Shown here piece by piece: positions 44,602 to 54,591 of a stretch of DNA of 64,000 nt. The translations under genes and the position numbers were made by a program. How positions within the stretch are numbered: position 1 is the first letter of the stretch; each line of letters opens with the position of its first letter. The notes beneath the pieces were generated by a model. It was not told the DNA's origin and did not search any database. It saw nothing but the letters and a program-made list of their open reading frames with translations. The DNA is from an uncultured Granulosicoccus sp. (GTDB taxonomy: Bacteria; Pseudomonadota; Gammaproteobacteria; Granulosicoccales; Granulosicoccaceae): NCBI GenBank assembly GCA_937924505.1, contig CALDSR010000051.1:1-64000 (forward strand), read 5' to 3'.

Positions 44602-45360
44602 ATGATGAACGAGAATAATGACTTGGAGTACCCTACGGCCAACGGCTATCTGACTGAAACTGTTCAACGTAAATACATTCAGAATGCGATTGGCAAAGGG
44701 GTGCTCCCAAAAGATGCACACAGAATGCCGCATATTATTTCGTTGAACGCACCTAATGACGTGAGTTCGCCGATCCAGTTCTGGCAGTTGTACTCAGTGC
44801 TTGGTCCAGAGCGGATTATTGGAATCGTGCGGAATTTTTATCAGCGGGTTTTCGCTGACGAGCCGTGGTTTACCAGTGTGTTTGAGAAGGTAGGTGGACT
44901 GGAGCATCACGTCAGGACGCAGAGCTCGATGTGGATAGATGTCATGGGGGGCGGCCTGGCATATCACGGTGGCGAATATCGACTTAGTTTTCACCATACC
45001 CACAACGCCCTACAGCTGATGAATCAGAAAGGGGCGGACCGTTGGGTAAAACTGATGGTGGATACCTTGAACGATGATGCACTTGACCTGAACAACGATC
45101 CACGAATTAATCGTGCGATTCACACATTTTTGACTCACTTTATCGACAAATACGCGAAGGAATTTGCGTTTGAAAACTCCACAGATATCGGCCCATCAGT
45201 TCAAGCTGTAAAGCGTAGGTTCAACTTGTTGAATATGACGAGTGATGCTATTGAGGCATTGTCTGAGCAAGAACTGCGCGAAGCGCTTGTCGCGCGCGGT
45301 GTCGATGTGAGCGGCTATCGCGAAAAACAGGAATTGGTGAATCACGCTTTACGATTGTGA
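44602..45360 (+). CDS. Truncated haemoglobin (group 2 type) with SAP-like C-terminus
   Basis: The protein has 252 residues from ATG 44602, with a poor ribosome site; an in-frame ATG at 44557 would add fifteen. After an unassigned stretch of about 60 residues, the truncated-globin domain (about 65-185) shows FYQRVFADEPWFTSVFEKV, HHVRTQSSMWIDVMGG and a His-rich haem region (FHHTHNALQLM). The last 35 residues (LSEQELREALVARGVDVSGYREKQELV) resemble a SAP nucleic-acid-binding motif. Such globins bind O2 or NO; the SAP-like tail suggests association with DNA or RNA, which is unusual. It is flanked by a gap and the DUF1127 gene. Confidence 0.75.
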   Translation: MMNENNDLEYPTANGYLTETVQRKYIQNAIGKGVLPKDAHRMPHIISLNAPNDVSSPIQFWQLYSVLGPERIIGIVRNFYQRVFADEPWFTSVFEKVGGLEHHVRTQSSMWIDVMGGGLAYHGGEYRLSFHHTHNALQLMNQKGADRWVKLMVDTLNDDALDLNNDPRINRAIHTFLTHFIDKYAKEFAFENSTDIGPSVQAVKRRFNLLNMTSDAIEALSEQELREALVARGVDVSGYREKQELVNHALRL

Positions 45361-45381
45361 TTCACGATCCTTACTAGTTTA

Positions 45382-45630
45382 CTAGCGTCGCCAAAAGGGT
45401 TTTTTGATTTCAGCCAGAGCGACTTCAGTGCTGAGTCCAAGGTCATGATGTAACCGCTTCGGATCGCCAAGCAGAAGGGTGTGGAGCTGCTTGCGGGTTC
45501 TGTATCTTTGTAACCAGATTCTCCACAGGGAATCAATGTGTTCAGCTCCTTGCTGGAGCGCTTTGCTGTTTTCCAGCAAGTTGGACTGTTCCATGTTCTT
45601 AATGCTTTGCAGGTAGGAAAATACCAGCAT
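45382..45630 (-). CDS. DUF1127 (YjiS-like) small protein
   Basis: This 82-residue protein ends in the DUF1127 motif (HTLLLGDPKRLHHDLGLSTEVALAEIKKPFWRR). An alternative ATG at 45594 gives 70 residues. DUF1127 proteins are short, Arg-rich and in some bacteria act in RNA-binding or phosphate/carbon regulation. The gene is divergent from a MocR-type regulator; E. coli has the same pair as yjiS beside yjiR. The neighbour is a likely regulator of it. Confidence 0.75.
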   Translation of the reverse strand: MLVFSYLQSIKNMEQSNLLENSKALQQGAEHIDSLWRIWLQRYRTRKQLHTLLLGDPKRLHHDLGLSTEVALAEIKKPFWRR

Positions 45631-45769
45631 AGAAAGCCTGAGGCCCTCGTGGCAGAGGCAAAAATTAATTCATTACGGCTAAACAGTGGGGTGACTTGGC
45701 AATCTGCTATGGTGAGTTTCGTGAAATTTTGTACTCTAAACACGATATTATTATTGTTATAGTGCACAG

Positions 45770-47194
45770 ATGAGAGTTGACACGCCAAAGTACCGGCAAC
45801 TGGCTGAGCAGACGCAACGCCATCTAGAAGCTACCGGTAATGTGGGTGATCGCTTGCTATCACTGCGTGATTTTGCGTCACGTGAGGGTGTCAGCATGAG
45901 CACCGCGTTACGCGTTTATGAAGAGCTTGAGCGTAACGGGATTGTCGAATCGCGTCAGCGATCGGGGTATTTCTTGCGACGCTCTGCGTTGTGTCAGGTG
46001 GCGCTGCCAACTGCCTCACGCGAAATCCCCGTTGCGCGGAATGAACAGGAACTGATCGATGGCCTGAGAAGCAGTGCCTGGCATGCGCACCGATTTACCG
46101 CTTTTTTTGCCAGCGGGACCCCGGATACAACATTGGCAGGTGCGCGGGAACTAGGACGCACGATACGCCGCGTTGCGCGCCGGGAGCTGGAAAATTACGG
46201 CTCGATAGAAGGAGACGTACTGCTACGACAAGAGATCGTTAGTCGTTATGTGAAAGCTGGCATGGATATGGACGCTGATGAATTGATCATTACCAGCGGA
46301 GCGCAAGAAGCCTTGTTTATCAGTATAAACATACTGACAAACCCTGGTGATCTGATCGCGGTCGAGTCGCCTACCTACCATGGACTAATCAGTGCGATAA
46401 AACAGAGTGGCCGCAAGATGGTCGAAATCCCGACAGATTCGGCAACGGGTATCAACTTACCAGCGCTGGGGCTGGCTCTCGCCGAACTATCGGTCAAAGC
46501 GATTGTGGTCAGTAGCTCTGTACAAAATCCACTCGGATGCAGCATGAATGACGAGAGTCGCCAGCAGTTGGTAGCTTTGGCTAATGCTAACGATGTCGTC
46601 GTGGTTGAGGATGATACCCACGGTGAGTTACTTTACGCTCGTCAGCGACAACGGACCTTGGCAGCGTTCGACACAGAGGATCGTGTTCTCGTTTGTGGTT
46701 CTTTCAGTAAAACTCTCGCCCCTGAACTTCGTGTTGGCTGGCTGAAAACAACGAGAGCGCGCCAAGCTGCGTTGGATTTTAAAAGAGCGGTGTCGGCTCG
46801 CTCGATCCTGTTGCCGCAACAAGCAATCGCTCGGCACATGGCAGAAGGGCATTATGATCGTCACATTCGACTGTCGCGTGATACCTATGCCAAGCGTGGG
46901 CGTTCACTACGTTCTGATATAGCGCGATTTTTTCCAACTCACACTCGCATCTCACAACCGACAGGCGGCTTTCAGATGTGGATAGAACTACCATCTGAAT
47001 ACAGCGCTATGGCATTGGCGGAATATGCACTCAGTCAAGGTATCGTAATTGCACCGGGGCGGTTGTTTTCGCACCGTGGTCACTACGGACACTGTCTGCG
47101 CCTGTGTTTTTCCAAGTATCAGGACGAAAATCGGAGTTCGATTGAACTGATGGGTAAGTGGCTGTCAGATAATCCCTTGGCAGCGTGCGCGTAG
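45770..47194 (+). CDS. MocR-family regulator (GntR HTH fused to aminotransferase fold)
   Basis: This 474-residue protein has an N-terminal GntR winged helix (about residues 8-70; LLSLRDFASREGVSMSTALRVYEELERNG) fused to a fold-type I aminotransferase domain (about 95-465). The PLP lysine is in CGSFSKTLAPELRVGWL. MocR proteins usually sense PLP or an amino compound and regulate transcription rather than catalyse. It lies divergent from the DUF1127 gene, with 139 bases between the starts, and converges with the glutamate dehydrogenase gene, 13 bases apart. Confidence 0.9.
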   Translation: MRVDTPKYRQLAEQTQRHLEATGNVGDRLLSLRDFASREGVSMSTALRVYEELERNGIVESRQRSGYFLRRSALCQVALPTASREIPVARNEQELIDGLRSSAWHAHRFTAFFASGTPDTTLAGARELGRTIRRVARRELENYGSIEGDVLLRQEIVSRYVKAGMDMDADELIITSGAQEALFISINILTNPGDLIAVESPTYHGLISAIKQSGRKMVEIPTDSATGINLPALGLALAELSVKAIVVSSSVQNPLGCSMNDESRQQLVALANANDVVVVEDDTHGELLYARQRQRTLAAFDTEDRVLVCGSFSKTLAPELRVGWLKTTRARQAALDFKRAVSARSILLPQQAIARHMAEGHYDRHIRLSRDTYAKRGRSLRSDIARFFPTHTRISQPTGGFQMWIELPSEYSAMALAEYALSQGIVIAPGRLFSHRGHYGHCLRLCFSKYQDENRSSIELMGKWLSDNPLAACA

Positions 47195-47207
47195 CAGCAA
47201 GATTCAG

Positions 47208-50189
47208 TCAGGTCGTTACGCGCTCTAATTGAGCTTCGATAATGTCCGCATAGAAGCTTGTATCGTCGCCCGCATACACCAATCCAGATGCAAGCTTGCT
47301 GGCCAGAATCGCGTACTTGACCTTTTCCGGTAAATGGGTTTGAAGTCGTGGCCCAAATTCATCAGAATTTTTAATCATATCGGGCATATGTGCAAGCATG
47401 GCTTTTTGCTGTTTGGGCAAATTTATCTCGTCAGGGCTCGCTTCGAAATAGTCGAACATACGAGCATAATGATTGTTGATTTCTTGGCTTAACAAGCTTG
47501 AAATTTCGGTGTATGTCTCACAGCCATCCAATTCTCTGTATTTACGAATCACGGACCTGGCTTCCACTTCGGCCATTTGATTCAGGATTTGAATGACATC
47601 ACGCACGTATTCATCTTTATGCGCCAAAAATTCATCATCAGAAAATACCAAATTGGCAATAATTTCATATGACGAGGATATTACGCCGCATTTGTTCGCT
47701 GATGCATCACGCATGATAACCACACCTCTTTGCTGCAAGATTTGCCGTGCCGCGGGGGTGATAAATGAATTGGCGCCTTCGACAATGACCTTGGAGCTCG
47801 CAATTCCTTGCTCATTGAAATAGTGCTCAACATTATTTTCGTTAATTGTTTCTGGTCTGCCACCAGCTGGAATGAATAGATCGGTTTCCACATCAAACAA
47901 AATATTGTTAAACGCCTTGTTGAATTTATCTGTAGATATCCAATCCTCTTTCAATCCAGATTCAGTCATTGTGAGCTTTTTGTATACATCGCTGATGCCG
48001 TCCTTTCGAGTTTGCATGCGATACAAGATAAATCCCCCTGGGTGTAAGGCTTCGGGGTTGTAGGCCTCTACATCGTCTTGTAGTACGATCTTCGATAGAG
48101 CGCTTTTATCCAGACCGTCTGGATCAAATAATGCACCTGTGCCATCTACTATAAGCTTGATGGCAACCTTAGGGCAGCGCTCCAACAACAAACGCATGCC
48201 ATTCCCGGCAACATCACCGTTTGGACCACCGGTGAACTTGACGCTGAATGATTGGGTGTGCATGTCTGTCCCGAGTTCCTGCATTATTACTTCAGCAAAC
48301 CGAATGACTCCAATAGATGTCACTCCATACTCTTTATGATTTATGCCTATTTTCTTACTTGACATTATGCCCTTGCCAAGTAGATAGCCCCGCCGTTCAG
48401 CCAGCTTGGCCATTCGTTCTATCATGACGTTGTGCATGTTCTCGTCTGGACCAAGTTCAATCGGCTCTTCCTGACCGTAATAATCGACTACACGCGAATC
48501 TTTTGCTCGACCGTTCTCATCGGTTACAAACAAGTCCAAAAAGGCGTTCGCAAAGGCGTGTTGCATTTTGTAGAGATATTGATCCCGCTGTTCATGGGTA
48601 GTGCGGGGATCGATCGATAGAATGGCGACCATTTTCGATCCACCCTCGTAGATATCCTTGTTTTTCAAATGTTGAGTATGGGCCAGCACATAGTTTTCCT
48701 TGAATAGTGTGCTCGCATTGTTGGCATAGTCATCACTGCTTTGCGTGATTACGGTTCGCCATCCTCCGCGAGCAATATCGGAGAATCCGATATGGTAGCC
48801 ACTGCCGCGCCGGCCATAAAAAAACGTTATACGGAAGGGTCTTTGCGTTGGTAGGTCATCGGTGAATTCTGGCCCAAGTTCCTCCAGATAGTGTGGGTCT
48901 AGACGAAAACTCAAAGCGTGTTTTTCGGTGACGAAAAAATTGCTTTTCAAACAATATTTTATAAATGATAAGGCGCAACGAAATACTACTCGTCTCAGAT
49001 TATCCAGTATTCGTCGGCCTGAATTAAAATTTTCGACAAGATCTGTCACTTGTTCCAGCTTCAGGGCGTACGCATTTTCTCTGTCTTTCTGGGTTGGGTC
49101 GAAGCGTGTGTAGAATAGTTCCACCAGTTGCATACTGATGCTGGGATTATTATGAAACGAACGAGCGATATTATCTCTTTCGTAAATCTCCGGCGCGTTG
49201 TGTGCCAGATTGGTATGGCAAAAGCTAATCAAGGCGGAAATCAATGTTGTATCTGGTCCACTCATAATGCCACTTTTTATAAGTGTCGAATAACTGGGTG
49301 CTGTAGTAGAGGTGATCTGCGTACTGTATAGCTCTTGCTTTAACTTTGCGTACAACGCCGAGTTCTCGCCGAGTTCTGAATTGTCATTGGGCTTAACGTA
49401 GAAGGTCGCTAAGAAATAGGGGGTTAAGCCGTTGACTACACGGAGGTGGTAGGCTCGCTTCACGCCGATATCCAGGCGTTGAAATACTTCTAGTACTTGG
49501 GGCAGAAAGCCGGCATGCGGTGGATTGGTTACCCCAAATGAAATACGGTTTTCACTAAACTCAGTAGGTTCTACCTTGAGATGTATGCCACTGTTTATTT
49601 GAGTTTCAATGTAAATTCTCATGACTCGGGCCACTCGTTCAGGTGGTGAGTTCAAGACATAGTCCATATTACTGATACCAAAAACTGACATGACACCGTC
49701 TATGCGTTTGTCACTAATTTTTGGAAAATCCTTTTTTACAAAAACTGCAATCTCGTCTCTTATTTTGGCGGGGATTATTGAATGCCCGGTATTTTCATCA
49801 ATCGGCTCGTCGGGCATGTCAAAATCACATCGAATAACTTCCAATTCAATATCAATATCGGGAAGTGGATTGAAGGATGTCGTGATTTCCGCATAGCTTA
49901 GAGGCTTGTCTGGCAGGTCTTGTATCGTCCGGTAGGTCGATCCGGCGGTTGAGAGTTGTGCGATTATCAACACCTCTTCGCGATCAACTAATGTCACTTT
50001 TTCTAAGGAGCCTATTTTGTCTAGGCTCATTGTCAACAAGGTAAGTGCGTCAATTTCATCCTTGTTCAGATTCAGGAAATAGGGGCTCATCTCCTGTTGT
50101 ATCCAGTCAAGATTCACGTCCGCCTGAGAGCGATACTCGGCGATATTTTGTTGGATCGAGTTGACAACCGAGACGCTCGAATTGGACAT
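47208..50189 (-). CDS. Large NAD-dependent glutamate dehydrogenase (115-kDa-like class)
   Basis: The protein has 993 residues from ATG 50189, which follows an AGAGAA site at a good distance; an ATG at 50198 is only three codons upstream. It has a long N-terminal regulatory part and a catalytic Glu/Leu/Phe/Val-dehydrogenase core from about residue 450. This core includes RITFFYGRRGSGYHIGFSDIARGGWR, the FTGGPNGDVAGNGM nucleotide segment and VEGANSFITPAARQILQQRG. It oxidatively deaminates glutamate to 2-oxoglutarate and ammonia. Length matches the 115-kDa class, not the about 1600-residue GDH-180 class common in proteobacteria, so the class should be checked. It is single, converging with the MocR gene. 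Confidence 0.85.
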   Translation of the reverse strand: MSNSSVSVVNSIQQNIAEYRSQADVNLDWIQQEMSPYFLNLNKDEIDALTLLTMSLDKIGSLEKVTLVDREEVLIIAQLSTAGSTYRTIQDLPDKPLSYAEITTSFNPLPDIDIELEVIRCDFDMPDEPIDENTGHSIIPAKIRDEIAVFVKKDFPKISDKRIDGVMSVFGISNMDYVLNSPPERVARVMRIYIETQINSGIHLKVEPTEFSENRISFGVTNPPHAGFLPQVLEVFQRLDIGVKRAYHLRVVNGLTPYFLATFYVKPNDNSELGENSALYAKLKQELYSTQITSTTAPSYSTLIKSGIMSGPDTTLISALISFCHTNLAHNAPEIYERDNIARSFHNNPSISMQLVELFYTRFDPTQKDRENAYALKLEQVTDLVENFNSGRRILDNLRRVVFRCALSFIKYCLKSNFFVTEKHALSFRLDPHYLEELGPEFTDDLPTQRPFRITFFYGRRGSGYHIGFSDIARGGWRTVITQSSDDYANNASTLFKENYVLAHTQHLKNKDIYEGGSKMVAILSIDPRTTHEQRDQYLYKMQHAFANAFLDLFVTDENGRAKDSRVVDYYGQEEPIELGPDENMHNVMIERMAKLAERRGYLLGKGIMSSKKIGINHKEYGVTSIGVIRFAEVIMQELGTDMHTQSFSVKFTGGPNGDVAGNGMRLLLERCPKVAIKLIVDGTGALFDPDGLDKSALSKIVLQDDVEAYNPEALHPGGFILYRMQTRKDGISDVYKKLTMTESGLKEDWISTDKFNKAFNNILFDVETDLFIPAGGRPETINENNVEHYFNEQGIASSKVIVEGANSFITPAARQILQQRGVVIMRDASANKCGVISSSYEIIANLVFSDDEFLAHKDEYVRDVIQILNQMAEVEARSVIRKYRELDGCETYTEISSLLSQEINNHYARMFDYFEASPDEINLPKQQKAMLAHMPDMIKNSDEFGPRLQTHLPEKVKYAILASKLASGLVYAGDDTSFYADIIEAQLERVTT

Positions 50190-50198
50190 AATTGACAT

Positions 50199-51403
50199 TT
50201 CTCTGATTAGGTCTTTGCAGATTTGATATTTTGATCGCGAATTGCTATCTCACTAATTGGAAGATCAAGCGGTAACTGAAGTCTAATTAGAGAGCAATAA
50301 GACACGGTTCTTTATCCCAGCCTCAGGCCAGCCTCAGGTGTTTTCGCGTTCTATTACGTCGCTACTACTTGACTCGAATCCAAAAAACGTGTTTTAGATC
50401 AGTATCAGAATTCTACATCACGAATGACGCCAAAACTGCATTTTTATCCGTGTTACATCCAGTTCGAAAAGTTAAAATGCCTTGAATAAAATGGTGGCTG
50501 AGTGGGACTATGGCATTAGTAACATGTTTCACAAGAGATCCTGTGCAGCCTGATCAGACATTTGCTCTTTTGCATTTGGTATCTCTCACCGTAACGGCTG
50601 CGAGTAGAAATATTCTTGTATATTTTAGGTATACATTCAGCGATGACCTACGCGAATTCGTTTCATGCGCTATCAGCGCTGCCTGGTTTCTGCTCTATTG
50701 CCAATTCTTAACGAAGTACTTTGAAATGCTTGCCATGCCCAGCAGCTTTGATATTTACCTGTCGTTAGATAGCGATGAAATTGCCTATCGATAAATGCTG
50801 TCTCGGGTACCACGTGAGTCAGAGCATTCCCATGTCTTTTGGATAATTTATCGATCAACTGACAGAGAACTTGCTATGACGCCCGATTTGGGGAAACGCT
50901 CGACTACCAGGTTCTGTCGCTCCTACAGTTCGAGCATTGATCTCAAGCTTGATCGTGTGATTTGTAAATTCCCAGCCCGGTGTCGTTTCGAGCATATGCG
51001 GCCACTGCTTTTTGGCCTTGAAAATGATCCTGATTAGGTTAACGATCTGGGCGCGGAGCCTGCATTCCTTGATCAGGTGGAGCGATTGAAAGAACCACAT
51101 TTTAAAGGGACACGCCAGCACCATAATCGAATTACCCGTAGTGCGGAAATAGTCGAAAGAATGACTGATGACAAGGAGCCGCCGGGTATTCTGATTGCGT
51201 ATGCCAATAAGGATGAACTTGACCAAGTTGGACGTTCTCTCTACCGGAACACGCAGATCGTTAGCGCGATTTTGATTTCAGGGCTCTAAATAGGCACTGC
51301 AATCAGTACCTTCAGCTTTTAGCTTCGCCGTGTAGTTAGCGCGAGAGATTGGGTGTGCATGGTCTGGACAAATTGTTTTTGTCTGAATTGGATAGTCAAG
51401 TGT
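50199..51403. other. Gene-poor stretch of 1.2 kb with possible broken gene
   Basis: The stretch lies between the divergent-start glutamate dehydrogenase and the aconitase X end. A 94-residue frame at 50510-50794 has no recognisable motif. A frame from 50795 to 51289 is open except for a single TAG at 51035-51037. Its second part contains a plausible-looking segment (QVERLKEPHFKGTRQHHNRI, then ERMTDDKEPPGILIAYANKD). It may be an eroded gene, but no family is recognised and frequent short frames on both strands make this uncertain. No RNA gene or insertion sequence is seen. Confidence 0.35.
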
Positions 51404-53131
51404 CTAATTTAGCAACCACTCAGGAGTTTTTGCGATATGTGTACCAGTGCAAGCCGCCGCTACACAGTCAGGCAGGGTGCCAAAGTGAATGCCGCGCTGA
51501 ACTAGTGCTGGTCCATAGTGGGCGTATTTACCGGAATTTGTCATCAGTGTTTTTGCATCTGGTGGAATAAGCGGGTCGCTGATCATGCACCAGCAAGTAT
51601 CTGTTATAAACTGGACACCGAAATTCTCGAGTATCCGGATGCTTCCCGTAGCTTTGGATTTTTCGTAAACAGCTCGCCCTAGAGTTACCATGAACTTTAC
51701 CTTCGGGTTCTTGACTCGTCCTTTGCAAAGCATGGCAAGCTTGTTACATTCACTTTCAGAGAAATGTGGATTTCCAAGGCACACTGCATCGACATTTGCA
51801 TTCTCGGCGGTGTTTAGTTCATGAAAGCTGCTTAACAGATTGGCCGTCGATACAGTTACTGCTCTGTCGAGAAGACCATTTTTTTTACAGAAATTAATCG
51901 CACCTTTAGCCTCTGGGGTGATTCCGTCCATATGAAACATGCTGGAAGATCCAGTAGTGGCATAAGCCGCACTGAACGATTTTAAATCATCGGGATTTGG
52001 AGCCGCTTCGCTAAGTCCCATTATCATCGGAATATCATTCCCGGCATGTAGACCAATATAATAGCCAAGTAATGGCCACAAGGATTCGTCTGGAGAGCTT
52101 AGAGGCTCTACGTTGATACAAACAGTCGGATTTCTACCGTCATCCAAATGACTACCACTCGCAGGTGCTCTCCCTGTTAGCGCTATAAACACGTCTAAAA
52201 AATCAGGGTACTTCTGTGTTCTGGCACCGAGAACGCTATTTGCAAACATGACCGCATTTGATTCAGCCCATACTATTTGTTCACCGAAGGATGGCGCAGA
52301 GTCTAAAAGGTATGGGGCGCAGGTATAGCTTGGTTGTGCACCCATTTTCATATATATGTCTCCGAGGTCGCTGGCTGGTTGGGCGACTGATTCGCTTATC
52401 CCGTGTTGTCGCCAGTTACGTTGGTCAACTGATATGGCATTTAGGGTTGTGGGTATGGCGAACTTCGCCCCAACTTTGAATATTTCAGATGCGAATTTCA
52501 AGCTGGAGGGGCCGTGGTAGATACAAGCGTCAATATGAGCTTGATTTACGTCAATAAGTGATTCGGCACCTTGAATTTCAGCGACTTTTAGAAGAATGGT
52601 CATAGCCGTGACGGCTGCTTTGCCATGTACGCCAGCCAAAACTTCCTGATCAAATTCGTTCAGATTAATTGAATGGCTTTTCGCTGTGTTGGGCTGCGGC
52701 ACATTTTCGGGTAATGTGTCTATCGTATGATTGAGAAACAACTGGCTTCCGCGGATCGTCGCTATTGTTCCATTGTTTAATGTTTTAAAATCTGCGTGTT
52801 GTACTCGTAATATCGGGATGCTGCGCTGGAATAGCGCTTCTGCGACCAGCACGCCAAGTGTCAAAATATCTTCGGCCTCCGAAAATAATAGTGCCGCGGG
52901 AGCACAATCGTTGAGCATGAGTTCAAGCAAGGCGCCGCTTCCGGAACAGGAGCCGCGCCCGTTGGGAATTGCAAGCATGCAACCTGAAATGTTGGTACCG
53001 AAAAGTGGATGATGCTGGTCAATAATCTCGCCGTTTGCCGGGTCAACACCACCCCAAAAACTTAGACCAGTATCAGATACGATTAAAGGTCCGCACGCGG
53101 TACCGTCAACAAGTATGCTGCCTTCAATCAT
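51404..53131 (-). CDS. Aconitase X (fused swivel and catalytic domains)
   Basis: The protein has 575 residues from ATG 53131, overlapping the upstream flavoprotein gene by 8 bases. An N-terminal DUF126 swivel domain (about residues 1-130; ILVDGTACGPLIVSDTGLSFWGGVDPANG and NGRGSCSGSGALLELML) is joined to the DUF521 catalytic domain (about 150-575; AGVHGKAAVTAM, YHGPSSLKFA, TAENANVDAVCLGNPHFSESE). Characterised bacterial AcnX proteins dehydrate cis-3-hydroxy-L-proline; archaeal ones act on mevalonate 5-phosphate. The iron-sulfur ligands in the C-terminal part (TDTCWCMI, CVAAACTG) are visible. No proline-racemase-type partner is nearby, so the substrate is open. Confidence 0.88.
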   Translation of the reverse strand: MIEGSILVDGTACGPLIVSDTGLSFWGGVDPANGEIIDQHHPLFGTNISGCMLAIPNGRGSCSGSGALLELMLNDCAPAALLFSEAEDILTLGVLVAEALFQRSIPILRVQHADFKTLNNGTIATIRGSQLFLNHTIDTLPENVPQPNTAKSHSINLNEFDQEVLAGVHGKAAVTAMTILLKVAEIQGAESLIDVNQAHIDACIYHGPSSLKFASEIFKVGAKFAIPTTLNAISVDQRNWRQHGISESVAQPASDLGDIYMKMGAQPSYTCAPYLLDSAPSFGEQIVWAESNAVMFANSVLGARTQKYPDFLDVFIALTGRAPASGSHLDDGRNPTVCINVEPLSSPDESLWPLLGYYIGLHAGNDIPMIMGLSEAAPNPDDLKSFSAAYATTGSSSMFHMDGITPEAKGAINFCKKNGLLDRAVTVSTANLLSSFHELNTAENANVDAVCLGNPHFSESECNKLAMLCKGRVKNPKVKFMVTLGRAVYEKSKATGSIRILENFGVQFITDTCWCMISDPLIPPDAKTLMTNSGKYAHYGPALVQRGIHFGTLPDCVAAACTGTHIAKTPEWLLN

Positions 53132-54347
53132 TGTAATCCGCGCGCTTTGTTGCCAGAGATTGAGCACAGGCATAGGCTGAAGACCAGGCCCATTGGAAGT
53201 TAAAGCCACCCAAATGTCCGGTCACGTCAACTACCTCACCAATGAAGTACAGGCCTTGTTGATTATGGGCCTCCATAGTCTTTGAGGAAATTCCTTCGGT
53301 ATCTACACCGCCTAAAGTTACCTCAGCCGTGCGATACCCTTCAGTACCTGCCGGTACTATTTCCCAGTCATGAAATTGTTTGCCAAGTTGCTCTATTTGT
53401 GCATCAGGCCAATCTGCCAAAGGGCGATCCTGATACTCTGGCCACCATAGCTTTTCAAATTCCAGAACCACAGACTTTGGCAACCATTGAGCGATAACGG
53501 TTCTAGCCAGACTCTTGGATTGATCTCGCTTGGCGTCTTGCAACGTAGCGGACAGGGATGTGCCAGGAATTAGATCAATATGTATTGGATCGCTTTGTTG
53601 CCAGTAGTTTGATATTTGTAATACAACCGGACCACTGAGCCCTCGGTGGGTAAATAGCAAGGCTTCCTCGAAGCTCTTTTTACCCGCATTAATAATTGCT
53701 GGTATGGCGTTACCTGATAGGCGGGCAAACATGTCTTTTAGCTGACCAGTAAATGTGTACGGGACCAGGCTAGCTCGTACCGGCAGAACAGCGAGTCCGA
53801 ATTGCCTGGCGATGTCATATCCAAATGGCGTTGGATCCATATTGGGAATGGATAAGCCACCCGTTGCAACTACTACAGCTTTAGACGCAAATTGACCGAT
53901 ATTCGAATGAATTACATAGTTGCTATTATCGTTGTCAAACTCAATTTGATCGATGGCGCATTGCAACACGATATCCACACCAACCGATTCGCACTCGCTT
54001 CGAAGCAGATTGACAATATCGCGTGCCTTATCGTCGCAAAAGAGCTGACCGTGATCTCGTTCATGGTAAGCGATGCCGTGGGCCTGAACGCTATTGATAA
54101 AGTCCCACGCGGTGTACTGACTAAGTGCTGATTTTACGAAATGGCGGTTGCTGCAAATAAAATTTTCCGGCTCAATAAACAAGTTGGTGAAATTACAGCG
54201 CCCACCACCGGACATGAGAATTTTTCGTCCAATTTTTTTACTGCGTTCCAGCACTACTACTCGTTGACCGTGCAGACCTGCTTGCCAGGCACACATAAGG
54301 CCTGCTGCACCGCCGCCAATTATAATGGCATCGTAGTGATTTTTCAT
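53124..54347 (-). CDS. YhiN/HI0933-family flavoprotein
   Basis: This 407-residue protein is an FAD-dependent oxidoreductase of the HI0933 (YhiN/BaiN) family. The dinucleotide loop is IIIGGGAAGLMCAWQAGLHG, followed by MSGGGRCNFTN, VATGGLSIPNMDPTPFGYD and a C-terminal FIGEVVDVTGHLGGFNFQWAWSSAY, all diagnostic. The native reaction of most members is unknown; some reduce steroid or quinone-like double bonds. The gene overlaps the aconitase X gene by 8 bases and the two form an operon. The pairing may be chance or functional. Confidence 0.88.
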   Translation of the reverse strand: MKNHYDAIIIGGGAAGLMCAWQAGLHGQRVVVLERSKKIGRKILMSGGGRCNFTNLFIEPENFICSNRHFVKSALSQYTAWDFINSVQAHGIAYHERDHGQLFCDDKARDIVNLLRSECESVGVDIVLQCAIDQIEFDNDNSNYVIHSNIGQFASKAVVVATGGLSIPNMDPTPFGYDIARQFGLAVLPVRASLVPYTFTGQLKDMFARLSGNAIPAIINAGKKSFEEALLFTHRGLSGPVVLQISNYWQQSDPIHIDLIPGTSLSATLQDAKRDQSKSLARTVIAQWLPKSVVLEFEKLWWPEYQDRPLADWPDAQIEQLGKQFHDWEIVPAGTEGYRTAEVTLGGVDTEGISSKTMEAHNQQGLYFIGEVVDVTGHLGGFNFQWAWSSAYACAQSLATKRADYND

Positions 54348-54591
54348 GTCGAGTTATGGCGACTTATATTGTGTGAAAATAGATGGAATGGACGCGAAAT
54401 TCAGAGTTTTGGAAATCCTTTTTTTTGAATATAGTTAGGCTCGGCGGATATTCGGGTGCTTACGTTGTCTGGTATACAATATTCGATGAATAATTGTGTA
54501 TTTTATATATGCGCAAATGTACAAAGAGTGCTGCACTCAAACGGGAATTTTTCTAGCCTCATCCACATCCAAGGAAATTATTGGTAACTTC

